A DNA stretch of 64,000 bases from Gerris lacustris (GCA_951217055.1 OX578276.1:29039505-29103504); one strand, 5' to 3'. Positions 1 through 30,253 are shown, counted from the first letter of the stretch. Notes: generated by a model not told the origin, from the letters alone. Made by a program: numbers and translations.

Positions 1-785
1 ATTCATTTATTTATTTTAAGTATCATTGTAATGATGGGCGGGCAGAGAATTCAAAAATAGAGAAAATAGTTCCCACAATGTGGTAAAGATAGCTTGCCTT
101 GAATATATATAGAGTTGTACAGATAATTAATTATTTTGTTAGCTCTAAAATTGAATATCTCATCCATATTTTAAAATGAATTAATAATGCAAAAAATGAA
201 TGACTAAGTTAGATAAAGTGAAAAATTAAATAATAATAAATTACATTAAATTAAAGAAATAAATAAAAATGTGGAAAAGTAGAGAATTACTTACTCACTT
301 ATTAATCATACCTTTGTTTATTTATTTATCTTAATATTAGTTCACTCGTTCATTTATTTATTTTAAGCATTATAATAGGGAATGGATGGACAAAGCAAAG
401 ACAGCAGTGAATAAAATAAAAACCCACTTATAGAGGTAAATAAACAGGTCAAGTGTGTGCTAGTCAGCACACAGCGAGTGTCCGTAGGCCACACTATATA
501 GTGTTTAACTGTAAAGTGTATAAACAGTGTTTTTTTTAAATGCTAAAAAGCTTACTTTGAACCATTCTAAGGTTCTGATATTCTCAAAACACACTCTGAA
601 GTATTTTTTTGCCACTGAACCGGACTACAACCATATAAATACATCGAAAAGACCATAATTATAAAAAAACGTATTTTGTCAATAAAAAATAAAATAATAT
701 TTTTTTCGAAATTTCAAAAAAGTGGTATCTTTACTTTTGGTCGAAGAATGTTCAGGAATTTTTTCAGATTTCTTGCACTACACAT

Positions 786-1150
786 AAGCGAGATAGAGGG
801 GGGGGGGGGGGGGGACACGTTTCAAACCCGCTTCAAACTTGCCTACGCTCGCCCTATCACAAAGAATTATATATTTTTGTAATCAGCTCGACGTACCCTT
901 TCATATGATACCCCTCACGGTGTCGAAAAAAAAATAACAAAAATTTAACCCTTAAGTTTTTTTACCCTAATTTTTTTGAAAAATATTTTTTTTAAGTCGC
1001 TATATTTTTAAAATATGTGGGCAGGTACAAGACACATACATGCCAAATTTCAAAGTGATCGGACGAAAGGTGTAGCCGTGAGAGCACGCGAGAGGACGGA
1101 CGGACAGACACACGCAGGAAAATATAAGGGTCCTTGGTTTTGCCTACGGA
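786..1150. repeat. Interspersed repeat with G tract and GGACGGACGGACAGAC
   Basis: It contains GAGATAGAGG with a G16 run, CATGCCAAATTTCAAAGTGATC, ACGGACGGACAGACACACG and GGTCCTTGGTTTTGCCTACGG. This layout, a G-tract and a GACAGAC run near a GGTCC phrase, is like families S and M but not the same sequence. The rest of 1-1430 is AT-rich with no gene seen. Confidence 0.4.
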
Positions 1151-1469
1151 CCCTAAAAATGGTTTCCACAAAGTAGAAAATATTGCTTAAACATGGAATT
1201 ACAGGGAGATTTTTTTTAGCCAGTGATGAAATTGTTTATCTCATCTATATTTTAAGATTAATTTACAATACAATAATAAATAAGTAGGTCAGGTAGATTT
1301 ATAAAGTAAAAAAAAAAACAAAAAAAACTAGATAAACTAATTGAAAGAAAAAAAAGAAATCTATAAATAATTAAATTTAAAATCTTGTGGAGAAGAAAAG
1401 AATTACAAGACTAATCTTTTCAGTGACCTTGCTGACATCGCGAAACTTTTAGTAGTTTATAAAATATAG

Positions 1470-2085
1470 CGGATAGAAAATTTTAATTTTATCAACTCAG
1501 ACAAACTTTCTCATATAACAGTTCATATTATTACTTAGCTCAGTATTTACCATTTAGTTTTCGAATTTTCGTAGGAAAATTTAATTATTATTGAACATTT
1601 TATCAAAATTTATCATAAAAATATCGTCCTCGGCAGGGAATCGAACCCGGCCTCTCTCCGTCCACGTTTAAAGCAATTTTCTCAGGAACTAGATTTTTTC
1701 CGGGACAACAGGGTATATCGTTTATAGATTCATATTTAAATAGCCTACACTTGAATATTATTAATCAAAATCGTTTTGATATTAAAACAAATAATTTTTT
1801 TTTGCGTTTAAAAAAAAAAAAAAAAAAAAATTGGGGGTAGCAACCCAAATTTAGAGCTAAAATTAATTTGTCGTTTTCGCAAGGGGTATGATTTTTCTAA
1901 ACATGTATGCCAAATTACGTCAAAATCGGTCCAGTAGTTTAGGCTCCACATACCTGCACGCAAACGACAGATAGACGACAGACGGACGTTTTTTTGGACT
2001 CAAGGGACCTCAAAACGTGTAATTCGATCAAAATGGAATTTTCACGCCATCACAATAATTTCTTTTTATTAGTATAAGTAAAAAA
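1470..2085 (-). repeat. Family S repeat copy (B-box, TIR-like ends), near full length
   Basis: This is one of at least eleven copies of a roughly 600-bp interspersed family in the window. Landmarks in plus orientation are CAGACAAACTTTCTCATAT at the left, GAATCGAACCCGG in the first third, GGTTTAGGCTCCA-like text and a GACAGACGACAG run, then GGGACCTCAAAACGTG and GCCATCACAAT near the right end. Read on the minus strand, the GGGTTCGATTCCC core is a pol III B box. This copy has a poly-A/T insertion near 1810. Confidence 0.65.
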
Positions 2086-2089
2086 AGTC

Positions 2090-2660
2090 CCTTGTCAAAA
2101 TCGACGGCCCTTACAATTTAACTCCCAAAGTACCCGACCCAAAAATTCCAAATTTTGCAGTTATGTTATGTGTATATAATAATATAACCCACATAGGGAA
2201 GAGACCCAAAAAATCTGAAACCCTTATAGTTTCGTTCCTGTGATTTTCTGTCACTCTGTTCGGTTCTAATAACTTTTGAATAAAAAGAGATATAAACATG
2301 AAACTTTGGAGTATTAAAAAGATCTTTGGCGAACACATAGAAAAAATAAAGAAATTATCAGAATTGAAAATACTCAAAATGATCAACCGTTCAAATCCAA
2401 AATGGTGGATAATTAATGTCTCGCGGGGGAAAAAAATAAATTTTGAGTGGGGTATTAAATTTTATTGTGAAAAGAAGATCACAAAAATATGTAACAATTG
2501 TGGAAATTGTTGTCCACGCCATTTTGTCAAAATTATCAAAATTTTGCGCGTCCCTTGTTAGCTGTTGTGATTTTGTGACAAAAAATGTTCAATTTCCCTC
2601 TTTGAGTTTTTATTCACCACGAGTAAGTTCTACTAAATTACGTTAGGAGCAATTAGTTTT
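2090..2660. other. Repeat-like AT-rich stretch, no gene
   Basis: AAACATGAAACTTTGGAG and TCTGTCACTCTGTTCGGTTC (2220-2310) recur in inverted form at 27685-27740. The open frames on both strands have no recognisable domain. I looked here for the third PHYHD1 exon and did not find it. Confidence 0.35.
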
Positions 2661-2682
2661 AAGGATATAATTATATATTTAC

Positions 2683-20127
<17,445 letters not shown>

Positions 20128-20410
20128 CGTGTTGATGGCGGGAACGCTGTCAGATAACCGGATTTAAACCCCGAAACAACAAGAAAGCAACGTCTACGAA
20201 CTGTAAACTTGAAAGAGTTAAGGTCGCACGTCGTTACCTCACTGATTTGTAGTTTGTGTAGTCAGTCTGTACACTGTACTGGTGACTAGTGACTGGTGAC
20301 TAGGTGGGGGTCTTAGTTTGGCACTCGGCTGGAGACGGCCTCCCACCACGTCCACCTGACTCATCCCTTCCCGACTCCCTTATAAATACACACACTAGTA
20401 AACACTGACT
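20128..20410 (-). promoter_or_regulatory. Probable 5'UTR and promoter side of the PHYHD1-like gene
   Basis: This stretch is clearly richer in G and C than the surrounding DNA and lies directly upstream of the exon 1 ATG. On the minus strand an arthropod-type initiator core TCAGT occurs at 20245-20241, about 115 bases before the ATG. No TATA box is at the matching distance. A TATAAATA string near 20382 reads on the plus strand, and no plus-strand gene starts soon after it. The TSS assignment is inference. Confidence 0.3.
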
Positions 20411-20645
20411 CCTACACTCATATCTTAACTAGTATGTGTCATGCCTTCTCATCACACCACAAAATATACGTTCTTGAATCACTCCCTTCAGTTTAAACTC
20501 AGCTTTTATAATCTTCTATTTTTGTTTTTGTATATCTAATGGAATGGAATTCAATTTCTTACTTCAATCTCTGTTAGAAAAGTAAACAGTGACGGCTACT
20601 CTCAGGCTTTTAATACTTACCAGACTGCAATTAAGGAACTAGAAC

Positions 20646-21375
20646 AAAAAATCGGTCCGATACAACTCCAACTAAAACTTTCTCATATACGAGCCCATAA
20701 TAATTTGGTTAGAGGTGGTTAGAGGTGGTTACAGGTGGTTAGAGGTGGTTAGAGGGTGGTAGTCAAGGGGTGGTTAGAAGGTGGTAGTATAGGTGGTTAG
20801 TCAACTAAAACTTTCTCCTATACGAGCCCATAATAATTTGGTCCAGTGTTTTCCATTTATTGTTTGTTCAGATTTTTTGTGATTACATTTAATTATATTC
20901 AAAATTTTATCAAAAAAAACTCTTACCAGGCGGGGATTTGAACCCGGCTTCTCAACGATTGCTTTTACAGCTATTTTCTCAGGAACTAGATTTTTCCCGG
21001 GAAAATTATTTATATTGTTAGATTCGTGTTTAAATCGACTACATCTTCAAATTTTTTTAAATCAAAATGGTCGAAAACGTTTTTGAGTAGTATTATTATA
21101 AAAAATAATTAAGTTTTTTTGGGGGTGATGCCCTGTGACTTAGAGTTAATATTCATTTCTGGATATCGCTTCGGGGAATCATTTTTCTGAACATGTATTG
21201 TATAATGTATACCAAATTTAATCGAAATTAATCCAGTAGTCCAGGCTCAACGCGTCTGCACAGAAGACAGACAGCAGACTACAGACAATTTTTTTTTTTT
21301 AAAAACAAAAAAAAAAACATATTTTTTCGGGGACCGACCGCAAAACGTGCAAATCCATCAAAATCGAATTATTGA
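20646..21375 (-). repeat. Family S copy with internal GGTGGTTAGA minisatellite
   Basis: The left end of family S (ACTTTCTCATATACGAGCCC) is duplicated around a minisatellite at 20697-20803 built on GGTGGTTAGA, after which the text resumes ACTTTCTCCTATACGAGCCC. The rest follows family S, including the degenerate B-box region GGGATTTGAACCCGG. Confidence 0.65.
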
Positions 21376-21379
21376 GCCG

Positions 21380-22350
21380 AATAGATATGCAGCGGACGGT
21401 GGAATGTATTACTTTAGAATAAGAAGACTTTTTATGAGAACACAAAATGAAACTGACGTTTATTATTTAAGAATAATACATTTTTTAAGCATGACAATTT
21501 AAAAATACAATAATATATAATAAAAATATAAAATAATAAAAAATACAGTAATACAATTAAATTAACACCCCACATTTATTACGAATATAAAAAGTAATAA
21601 AGAAGATTTTTTACATACATTTTACAATTAACTAGGAAACTGTTTCCTACTTAGTTAGCGCTACCTAGAACTGATCAATGATCAATGTACTGCTATTCGT
21701 ATTCGTCCTCCTTAGTAGTGTCCGGGACTGCTCTTTTTGTGTAACTATAACTGTAGGGCATTACATTGCTGATGAATTTGAGCTTATGAATACAGTGTGA
21801 ATTTATTACGGAATGAATTCATTACCGTTTTAATTTGATAATAAATAAGAAAGTCAAAATCTAAAGCAAAAAATAATTTCCGCCATTGTCTCTATTCTCT
21901 TTATACAATTAATGATCAATATCTTAGTCAATAGCAACTTAGATTTTTAAATTAAAAGTAAATTTACAAAATAAATTAAAATTATAGCATAGTAGTAATT
22001 TAATAAATTTAGTAAATTTAATCCCTTCCTTTAATCACGATGCACTCTGATTACGCTATCTTCTTGTAGAACAATTAAGTGGTTTATAATTTATAATGTG
22101 GTTAATAATGACTAAAACGGCGATGTTAACGTCAGGTCAGTTATTATTTGAAGCTTTATAACTTTTTACAATGAGCTTTAAACCTAATACCTTAATCGCT
22201 TAAACTAAAGGGAATTGTGAATAGCGATGCGCTCAAATTTGAAATTTTCTAGTATATAATAATAAACTTTTTTTTAATTTTAAAAAATGTCAGTGTGGTC
22301 AGTTTAGATATTACCGCATTACACTACTATTAAAAAAGGATTCCTATGAG
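21380..22350. other. AT-rich intergenic sequence, nothing recognised
   Basis: No convincing frame, repeat end or hairpin was seen. It lies upstream of the PHYHD1-like promoter. Confidence 0.35.
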
Positions 22351-22354
22351 TAAA

Positions 22355-22660
22355 ATAGTCTTCCAATTAGTGTGGCGCATAGCTTCCTCGCATCCTGTTT
22401 CGTTTACTTTAATGATTTTATGCTTTTACAACACAGTATTGTCAATACAATTTTCCTCTCGTTTTTTAAATTTAAAAAATGATGGGAAAATTATATAAAT
22501 ATCAATTTTAACAATATAATCTGTTAAAATTGTTTTGATTTTTACAAGAAGTAAAGAATGTACTCTTATTTATCACAAGTTAAAGAGCGCAGACGATTGA
22601 AATTAATCTGGGGCTATCAGTGGGCTACTTATTAAAGAAAAAAATGTTTAAAATGTAATT
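22355..22660 (+). repeat. Family M fragment
   Basis: CCAATTAGTGTGGCGCATAG followed by CTTCCTCGCATCCTGTTTCG matches the family M start. The middle is replaced, and AGACGGTTGAAATTAATCTGGGGCT-like text closes it. Confidence 0.45.
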
Positions 22661-22894
22661 GTCTAAATGGAAAAGAAAATATAATTGTTAGTATATTAAA
22701 ATAATTGAAAATTTGGTTTAAATGCATTTACATACATAATTGTGTCGAAAGTGCTAATCTGCCTTGAGATAAGATAATGATTCTTCTTGCACATTTCACT
22801 TATAGTTATGAAATGTATCTAATTTTTTTCTTTATATAAGAATCATAAATACCTTACTTTTGTGTATCCATATTTTATCATATATCAAGAACAT

Positions 22895-23700
22895 ACATAT
22901 AGGGTGTCCCCGAACGAAACTGTACCACTTTAGGGTCTACTTCAGGGTTAAAGTAAATTTGAGGCTGAACAAAAAAGTTCCTATAAACCAGGGTCCCGAA
23001 TAGCTTTGTTTTCAAAATACTTATTTGCAAACAACTTCAGAATCATATTTTTTTTCGTCGTTCATCTTTCATTCTAAAAAATTCTCAAAAACTATACGCT
23101 TCTTACCAAAAACACCTTTAGCAAACCTGCAGAGTGCAAGAGCAACAAATTCTTAGTTGCACAAAACAAATCCTCCGTTCAACAGAACCCCTGATTTTCA
23201 GCAATTATACGTTCTACATCCCATTATTTCTTTATAGAGAAAGGGTGCGTACTAAAAATTTACATGGATTCTAAGAAACTGTCTCTCCACGTAAACAGTT
23301 CTTTAAATTCATTAAGATGATTACAATCAACGCTGTAATTCCTGAAGAATTTCAAATTTGAATTAAAATTCAGGATTTTGTTGTACTCAGTTGGGATTGG
23401 TCTCATTCGACGAAGAATTTGTTGCTCTACAAGGTTTTCTTCAAGGTATTTTGTGATAATTAGATTAAACTTTGAGAATTTAAAGGATAAAAGTTAAAAA
23501 TTATGATTTTAAATGTTATTTGCAAATATCTCGAAAACGAAGCAGGCAACTTTTTGTTCAGGGTCATATTTCCTATGTGATACAGAAGTGGTGCGGTTTC
23601 TTTGGGGGAGGGAAATCCTTGGTATAATAACTTTACTGCTCTCAGAAACCTGATTTTCTTACCACTATTGAACATATGAAAAATAAAATTAAAGTGTGTA
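22895..23700. other. Unassigned AT-rich stretch starting with a mariner-like end
   Basis: The start TAGGGTGTCCCCGAACGAAAC resembles the outer end of arthropod mariner-type MITEs. I could not find a matching inverted end. The rest shows no convincing gene; several short frames lack any recognisable domain. Confidence 0.25.
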
Positions 23701-24279
23701 ATATTTTCATAAAACTTAAGAGTTTACAGGGTTAGCTTCAAAAGTTGGAATTCTGCTTTACTTAAGGAGAATTTTAATTCTTTGAAAGATAAATATGCAT
23801 AGAGGATCGTCATCATTGAATTTAGCGTTTTTTAGTCAATATACGCCTACTAAATTTATTCCAAAGAAGAGGGAAGTGAGAAAAAAGAAAATATGTGTTT
23901 TTCGGTGCATAAATTCACTGGCTCTAAAGAGTGCCAAGGTCACTTTGGAGTCAAAACATAGAGTTCTTATGACGGGCAATATCAGATATATTTATATTCT
24001 TAGCGGACTCAGGATGTATATTAAATTACGCAACAAAAACAAAAATATTCTCTACTTCTACTTAGTTCTACAGTTACATAAGCGTAAGGTTAAAAAATAC
24101 TTGAGATGTTAATAAAGAGAAGGAAGAGAGGGGGTCCGTATAAATTTCAATAAAATGAGTTAGTTTTTACAAAAACAATTTAGTATTCAAGATGAGTACA
24201 GGAAATTTGGAATCACTATAAAAATATGTCATAGGGTAGAGATACAGCAAAATGGGGAATAATATGATAAAATGTATGC

Positions 24280-24560
24280 CTATTAGCGAGACACATATTA
24301 TAGCTTCCTCGCGACTTATATCATTGGATAAATGGTCACATAGGTATAAGATAAAATATAATGAGATAGACTTCAAAATAAAGATGCTACTAAAAACAGG
24401 ACGAGAGTATTAAAAATCCATAAATATTAAGTGACCACACTATGAATTAAAATTGTGGTTGTTTGGATCTATTTCGATCTCCAGCTGGGTCTCATTTAAT
24501 TTTTTTTTTCTGTATTAAATATGTGCAGAAGGTTGAAATTGAAAGAGGATCTGTGATTTG
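24280..24560. repeat. Family M fragments, rearranged
   Basis: ATAGCTTCCTCGCGACTTAT near 24300 and GTGCAGAAGGTTGAAATTG near 24520 belong to family M in different orientations. Nothing coding is visible. Confidence 0.35.
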
Positions 24561-24859
24561 TGGGCTACTTTAGACAAACCAGCCTAATTTTCTTAAAATC
24601 AATTAAAGGTGTTAATATTAACAAGCTTATACGGATACGAAAAAGGAAATAGGTTCATATTAGTATGGGAATATCTGTGGGTTAATTTTGACATAACCAA
24701 CCCAACCAATCCGAGTGCATTAAAAGTTGTTTTTAAGGTATCCTCAAAAAGTTGACTGTCGAACCTAAATGTCCTTTCATGCGTGAAACGGATTTCTGTG
24801 ACGCAGAGAGTAGAACTCATTATGACACATTTTGAGGGGTAATTTTTACATACCACTCA

Positions 24860-25545
24860 AAACATTTCATTTAAAATAAGACCAGTAAAAATGCCATTTT
24901 TCAAAACTGGTCTTATTTTCAACCATTTTTTTTTTTTTTTTTTTTTTTTTGTTTCTGTATTCTTCACCTTAGTTGTATCTATGTATATGCAAAATTTGGG
25001 GAAGATTAAATAACGGTAAGTGGTTCAAAATTGGGGTAATAGGTGTGCGATGAAACTTAAAAAGCAAATAAATTTGACGCCATTTTGTTTTTTGTTTTTT
25101 TGTTTTTGGTTTCTGTATTCTTCACCTTAGTTGTATCTATGTGCAAAATTTGGGGAAGATTAATTGACGGGAAGAGGTTCAAAATCGGGGTAATAGGTGT
25201 GCAATGAAACTTAATAAGCAAATAAATGTGACGCCATTTTTTTTTTTTTTTTTTTTTTTTTTGGTTTCTGTATTATTCACCTTAGTTGTATCTATGTGCA
25301 AAATTTGGGGAAAATTGAATGACAGTAAGTGGTTCAAAATTGGGGTAATAGGTGTGCAATGAAACTTAATAAGCAAATAAATTTGACACCATTTTGTTTT
25401 TATTTTTTGTTTTTTTGGTTTCTGTATTCTTCGCCTTAGTTGTATCTATGTGCAAAATTTGGGGAAGATTGAATCACGGAAAGGGGTTCAAAATTGGGGA
25501 AACGGAAATGTGCGATGAAACTTACAAAGCAAAGTAATATAAGAC
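24860..25545. repeat. Tandem array of about four 150-bp units between AAGACCAGTAAAAA marks
   Basis: Each unit has TTTCTGTATTCTTCACCTTAG, TTGTATCTATGTGCAAAATT, GGTTCAAAATTGGGGTAATA and TGAAACTTAATAAGCAAATA, followed by a T-rich tract of varying length. The array is preceded by a small hairpin around AATAAGACCAGT (24877-24925) and ends with the same ATAAGACCAGTAAAAA at 25540. Confidence 0.8.
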
Positions 25546-26152
25546 CAGTAAAAAGGATGTTTAGGATGTGGCAGTTCGCAATAACGTTGGCAGGAAATGA
25601 GTCCAAATATATTCCCTGATGTCTAAAATGGACATTTGTTAAGGAAATGTTGAATTTGGAGACAAAAAATTGCATTCTTCATTATTATTACAATGCTTCA
25701 GTTTCCTTTGGTAAGCTTGAAAGAAAACACTATTTTCTCCATTTTATGGAAAAACATTGAATCAAGGATATGTTTTTAGGCATTCAATCCACAAAACGAC
25801 TTTTCAATGTTTTTCCATGAAGTCGAGAAAATTAGTATACATTTGACTAATTGTAGTAGATGGATGTCAAGGTGTGAAATTATGAAACATTAATCCATTT
25901 TCATTACCATTTGGTCCAATAGGAGCTCTGATATTATTTTATAAAAAAATTAGAACTTCTATCAGCGAAAAATAGTACTACAATGGATACAAGTGAAAAC
26001 CAATCTACCTCCTATTATATTCTAACTTCCTGACACGATATTTAATAGCGTCACTATTGAAACTTCAGCCCACCTATCGTCAAAATATTGTACTATAAAT
26101 GAAAACCTATTGACCTCCTGTTAAATCCTAACTTCCTGGCACGATATTTAAT

Positions 26153-27958
26153 CAGGGCCGGCCCGAGGGCCGTGCAAGCCGTGCAACCGCACAGGGCGCT
26201 GGATTGGCAGGGGCGCCAATGTGGCAAAAATAAAAAAAAAATAGCCCTTAGTTTTTTAATAGAACTAAAAAAAGAACACATCATAACTCAAACATTATTG
26301 AATAAAAGAATTCGTCAGTAATAATCACAACAGGTCTTATTAGAATAAATGAAAATAATGAATTATTTATACTAATAACTATACGATATAAATATTAGAT
26401 TAGTAAGAACTGTTTAAGACGGAACCACTAAGTCACTAAGTCATTTTGTTGTTTTCGAGTTTGAAATAAAACGAAAAAAAAAATAAATAAATAAATAAAT
26501 AAATCGGAGGGGTGTGTGGTAAGGGAGATAAGAGGGATGAATATGCAGATCTATAAATGAGTGAGAGAATAGAAGTTAATAAATAAGTGAGGAGGAAAGA
26601 GTGCAGCAGGACTTCTACTAGATAGAGAGTGATAGGAATACTTTGTCTAAAGATAGTAAGGACACCTGGATTTGTTATCTACTTAAGATAAGCATCAGGC
26701 CAGATAAGATTAAATCAAACCCTTTTTAAATCTTTTTAATTTTTGTTCAGTTTTATTTAACTAGACCTCCCTGCTTTTTAGTGTCGTATTAAATCATATC
26801 ATATTACGCAGAAAGTGAACCTCCGAAGTAGACCTTTTTCCCCTCATTCCTCATCCAAAATCTCGGAATCATAGAATTACGCTACCTCGTGCTCGTTAGT
26901 TCTTAAAATGGAAATCTCTCCTGACATACATTTGTGATGATTTAAATTAAATTTTCTATTCCTTATAGTTATAGTCCAGTCAATAAGTACAAAAAATATG
27001 AATTTCCTTTCAAAAAATCGGGTATCTACAGTTTTTGAATATGTTGTTGGGACCAATGCAAAAAAAACCTTGTGCAAGCCGAGTTATATTGAAATTAAGA
27101 TGGTTGTGCGTGATGTCTCACATAGAAAGGGTTTCGTTAGTATTCTGAACACGAAATTATATTAATCGGCAGAATTTAAATAAAATTAGGGGTCCCTGGT
27201 TCAATCCCCAGGGGGGTGAAAATGTTTTTTATCGGTTATAACGACAAGGTAATTTAAATGTTATACATTTTTGCAATCTACTCTTTAATACATTTCATTT
27301 TATATCGTGACCAAAATGTATTATGAATTATCCGCCATTTTGGATTCCCAGTTAACCAGATCAAATTGCTATATACTTAGTTATTCTTTGGCCCAGCAGA
27401 CCGCATATTTTTTTAGTTAACGTAACTGCAGAAATGTGTTTTATTGGGGGGGGGGGGGGACACAAATTTTGATGTCTTTTGACAAAATGGCGTAAAAAAT
27501 TGCTATATAGTTTTGAAATCTACTCTTTAATACCTTTCATTTGATATCCCACTCAAAATTTAAAAAAAAATGTTTACGGGACTTTGTTAAAAATTATCCG
27601 CCATTTTGGATTTGAACGGCTTAAGATTTTGAGTTCGCTATATTTTTCCTGTATGCGCGTCAAAAAAAATTGAATACGGTGAAAGTTTCATGTTCTTATC
27701 TCTTTTGATTCAAAAGTTATTGGAACCGTACAGAGTGACAGACAGACCGACAGACATAGTTAACCATGAAATGTTGTCTGAACGAATTTTATTTAATCCC
27801 AGGTAGAGATTAGTAATAGTACAGGAAAGAAAACTACCCCCCCCCCCCCCCCCTTTACAATGTGGGTTTAGGTACGGTGATTGTTCCGGGATGGTTGTTA
27901 GGGGGGGCGCCAAAATGGCAACTCGCACGGGTGAAAATTTACGCTCGGGCCGGCCCTG
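26153..27958. mobile_element. hAT element, 1806 bp, non-autonomous
   Basis: The ends CAGGGCCGGCCCGAG and CTCGGGCCGGCCCTG are inverted and flanked by the 8-bp duplication TATTTAAT (26145-26152, 27959-27966). It interrupts a family T repeat. The interior holds C and G homopolymers (27449, 27837) and other repeat debris, with no transposase frame. An (AAAT)n tract lies at 26483-26503. Confidence 0.9.
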
Positions 27959-28096
27959 TATTTAATAGCGTCACATTTTGCATGTCGTTTATTGAAACTT
28001 CAGCCCACCTATCGTCAAAATATTGTACTATAAATGAAAACCTATTGACCTCCTGTTAAATCCAAACTTCGTGGCACGATATTTAAAAGCGTCACA

Positions 28097-28124
28097 ATGG
28101 AATATGTGACGTCACATATTCCAT
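28097..28124. repeat. Perfect 28-bp palindrome with TGACGTCA core
   Basis: ATGGAATATGTGAC is followed directly by its reverse complement GTCACATATTCCAT. The centre TGACGTCA equals a CREB/ATF site, but the position inside family T text makes regulation unlikely. Confidence 0.8.
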
Positions 28125-28169
28125 GTCGTTTAGAGTGTGACGGAAATTTCTTCTGTCCCTTAGAGCTAA

Positions 28170-28800
28170 AACATAGCTTTATTTTACTTTTAAAAACGAA
28201 TTTTAAACTCCAGAATTTTCTCCAAGCAATGGTAATACGTCTGTCTATTTCCTTGAGGGATCCATCCTGAAATGATATCACCTGTCCGAGGTATATCACG
28301 CTTTCAGCCCTCTTAAGTTTAAATCGCTCCAGGTAAATGTTTACTGTAAATTTATCGTTGGTCATCAAAAACGTTTTTTCTTCGTTGATTTAGAAACCTT
28401 CGACTTTTTGTTTAGTTCCGATAGCATATCAGAGAGTTGCTGTGAGGATTCTGCCATAAGAACGACGTCGTTGGCGAATCGAAGGTTTGTAAGAAAAACT
28501 CTATTTATTGTGACACATTTTCTCTCCCACTTGACAGTTCTAAATACCTCTAGCAAGACGCAGTTAGACAAGATAGAAGACAACGGGTCTCCATGCTTCA
28601 CTCGTTTCTTCACTGGGAAATTAAGTCCAATCTTATACTTGTGGTGTTTCCTTCGAACCAGTTTTTGATAATTCGCACGAAGTTGCCATCAACTCCCTGG
28701 TTTGCTAAACTTTCCAACAGAAAGGATTGATCGACCGTATCCAAAGCTTTCTTATAGTCAATGAAGGCCATATATATGTTTTTCCGGTATGGCAATAATT
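28170..28800 (-). pseudogene. RTE-like LINE reverse transcriptase remnant
   Basis: Three minus-strand frames in succession show RT motifs: AFIDYKKALDTVDQ (motif A, 28795-28610), VKHGDPLSSIL (motif B) and LRFANDVVLMAES (motif C, 28613-28365), then ESVIYLGQVISF and KFWSLKFVFKSK (28368-28042). Intact relatives have QGDP and FADD; here the second catalytic region is FAND. Two frameshifts and 5' truncation show that it is dead. It abuts the right end of the family T repeat. Confidence 0.8.
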
Positions 28801-29624
28801 ATTACAAATGAATTATTACTCCATTTTTTTTTAATCTAAAACAAAATAGATCATAAATACAATCTTTTTTTAAAAAAAAATGTTTAGATAATTTCCTAAT
28901 ATTTTGATTTATTTAATAGGTTTTATTTTTTTTAAAAAAGCAAAAACATTATATAGAACCGGAAATTTTCATATTCAAGCAAATTGAAGTAAAAATAAAT
29001 ATAAATGTATTCACGTATATTTATGAACTTTATAAAATATTGAATTTGGCAGAAGACCAATGTTAGTTTGTGCCAAGTTTTGGCTACGGTTTCGAAATCA
29101 CACCTAACAAACTGACTGATAAGTAACACTTTATAAGTCTCTAGACCCCACAAAAATTCAATTTGCACTCTATATAAAATAATTTTAAATATTAAAAAAC
29201 ACTTAATAAATTAAAACCAACCAAATTTATTTTTAAACTACATCTTTCCATTATATTTTTACAATAAAAATTTGAGTATTAAGTCTTTTAATTTATAGCA
29301 TGCTTTATTTATTTATTTTTTTAATCACTTTATGTTTTTTGGAAATTTGATAAAATTATTGTGCTTTCGTCCAATAGGTAACTTTTTATTTATCGTGTTT
29401 AGATTTTCTAATGCTTAAAAGATGAAAAACAATCTATTACCTGATATAAACTATAACTATTTTGTCCGGTTGTCCAGATTTATTCCTGTTTGTTATCATT
29501 GGACAAAAGGTTTCCGAATGGTCAACCCGGTAGTCAAGCTATTCCAGATCAGGAATGCCAGTCTGACTGCCGTAACTATTTTATTACCGCAACACACTAT
29601 TTTATTCTACTGTCGTCACTATTT

Positions 29625-29740
29625 GACCAGGGGCGGATCCGGATCCAGCAGTAGAATTTGGGGGGGGGGGGGGGGGTTCCTGGGGGTTCACCCCCATCTG
29701 GGGCCTCCCCCAGAAATATTTAGAAAATTAGGTTCAAAAT
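29625..29740. repeat. hAT-like end fragment with G tract
   Basis: CAGGGGCGGATCCGGATCC is a typical hAT outer end, followed by a G16 run and CCCCCATCTGGGGCC. No partner end was located, so it is recorded as a fragment. Confidence 0.4.
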
Positions 29741-29926
29741 GGTGAATTTTAGGCGTTTTTCAGAGCTATTTTTTTTAGAGATATTTCAGCTTTTGATGAA
29801 TTTTTGAAACATTTATTAACTAAATTGGTTATAAACTAAAAAATGTCATTGTTTACCTGTAACGCTATACTATATGCTATTAATTCTTCCTGATTCATTA
29901 TGAAATACCTTCACAACGTCCTATAC

Positions 29927-30253
29927 CAGCGGTTCTCAACCTGTGGTACGCGTGCCCCTTGGGGGTAAGCGAAAATGTGTAAGGGGTACTCGGTGAATTA
30001 AAAAAAGGTTTTTGTTTACTTTTCTGCCTAATGAATAAAACCTTTTTAGTAAAATATAAATTAAAAAATCTTGTTTGGAATTAAAATTACATATTTACAG
30101 CTGTTTCTATGATGTAGCAATATTAGCAATAGTTAAACAAAACTTCATCTAGTATAGAAAGTATTTATAAAAATAAGGGGTTGTTTTTGGGGGTACGCAC
30201 AGTTAATTATACAAAAAAGGGGTACGTGGGTTGAGAAAGGTTGAGAACCGCTG
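29927..30253. mobile_element. hAT MITE, 327 bp (CAGCGGTTCTCAACCT ends)
   Basis: The ends CAGCGGTTCTCAACCTGTGG and GGTTGAGAACCGCTG are inverted and flanked by the exact 8-bp duplication TCCTATAC (29919-29926, 30254-30261). This end sequence is characteristic of a widespread hAT lineage. The interior is AT-rich with no frame. Confidence 0.9.

Larger units (their letters stand above)
25680..28170 (+). repeat. Family T repeat, copy 2, split by a hAT element
   Basis: The left part 25680-26152 and right part 27959-28170 are one family T copy, with the same unit phrases as 7470-8030. The break is exactly the hAT insertion 26153-27958, and the right part resumes with the 8-bp duplicated target. Confidence 0.7.

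Noticed and set aside
23795..24112. 105-codon plus-strand frame
   Set aside because: Lys/Ile/Tyr-rich composition follows the AT bias, no domain is seen, and splice or promoter signals are lacking.
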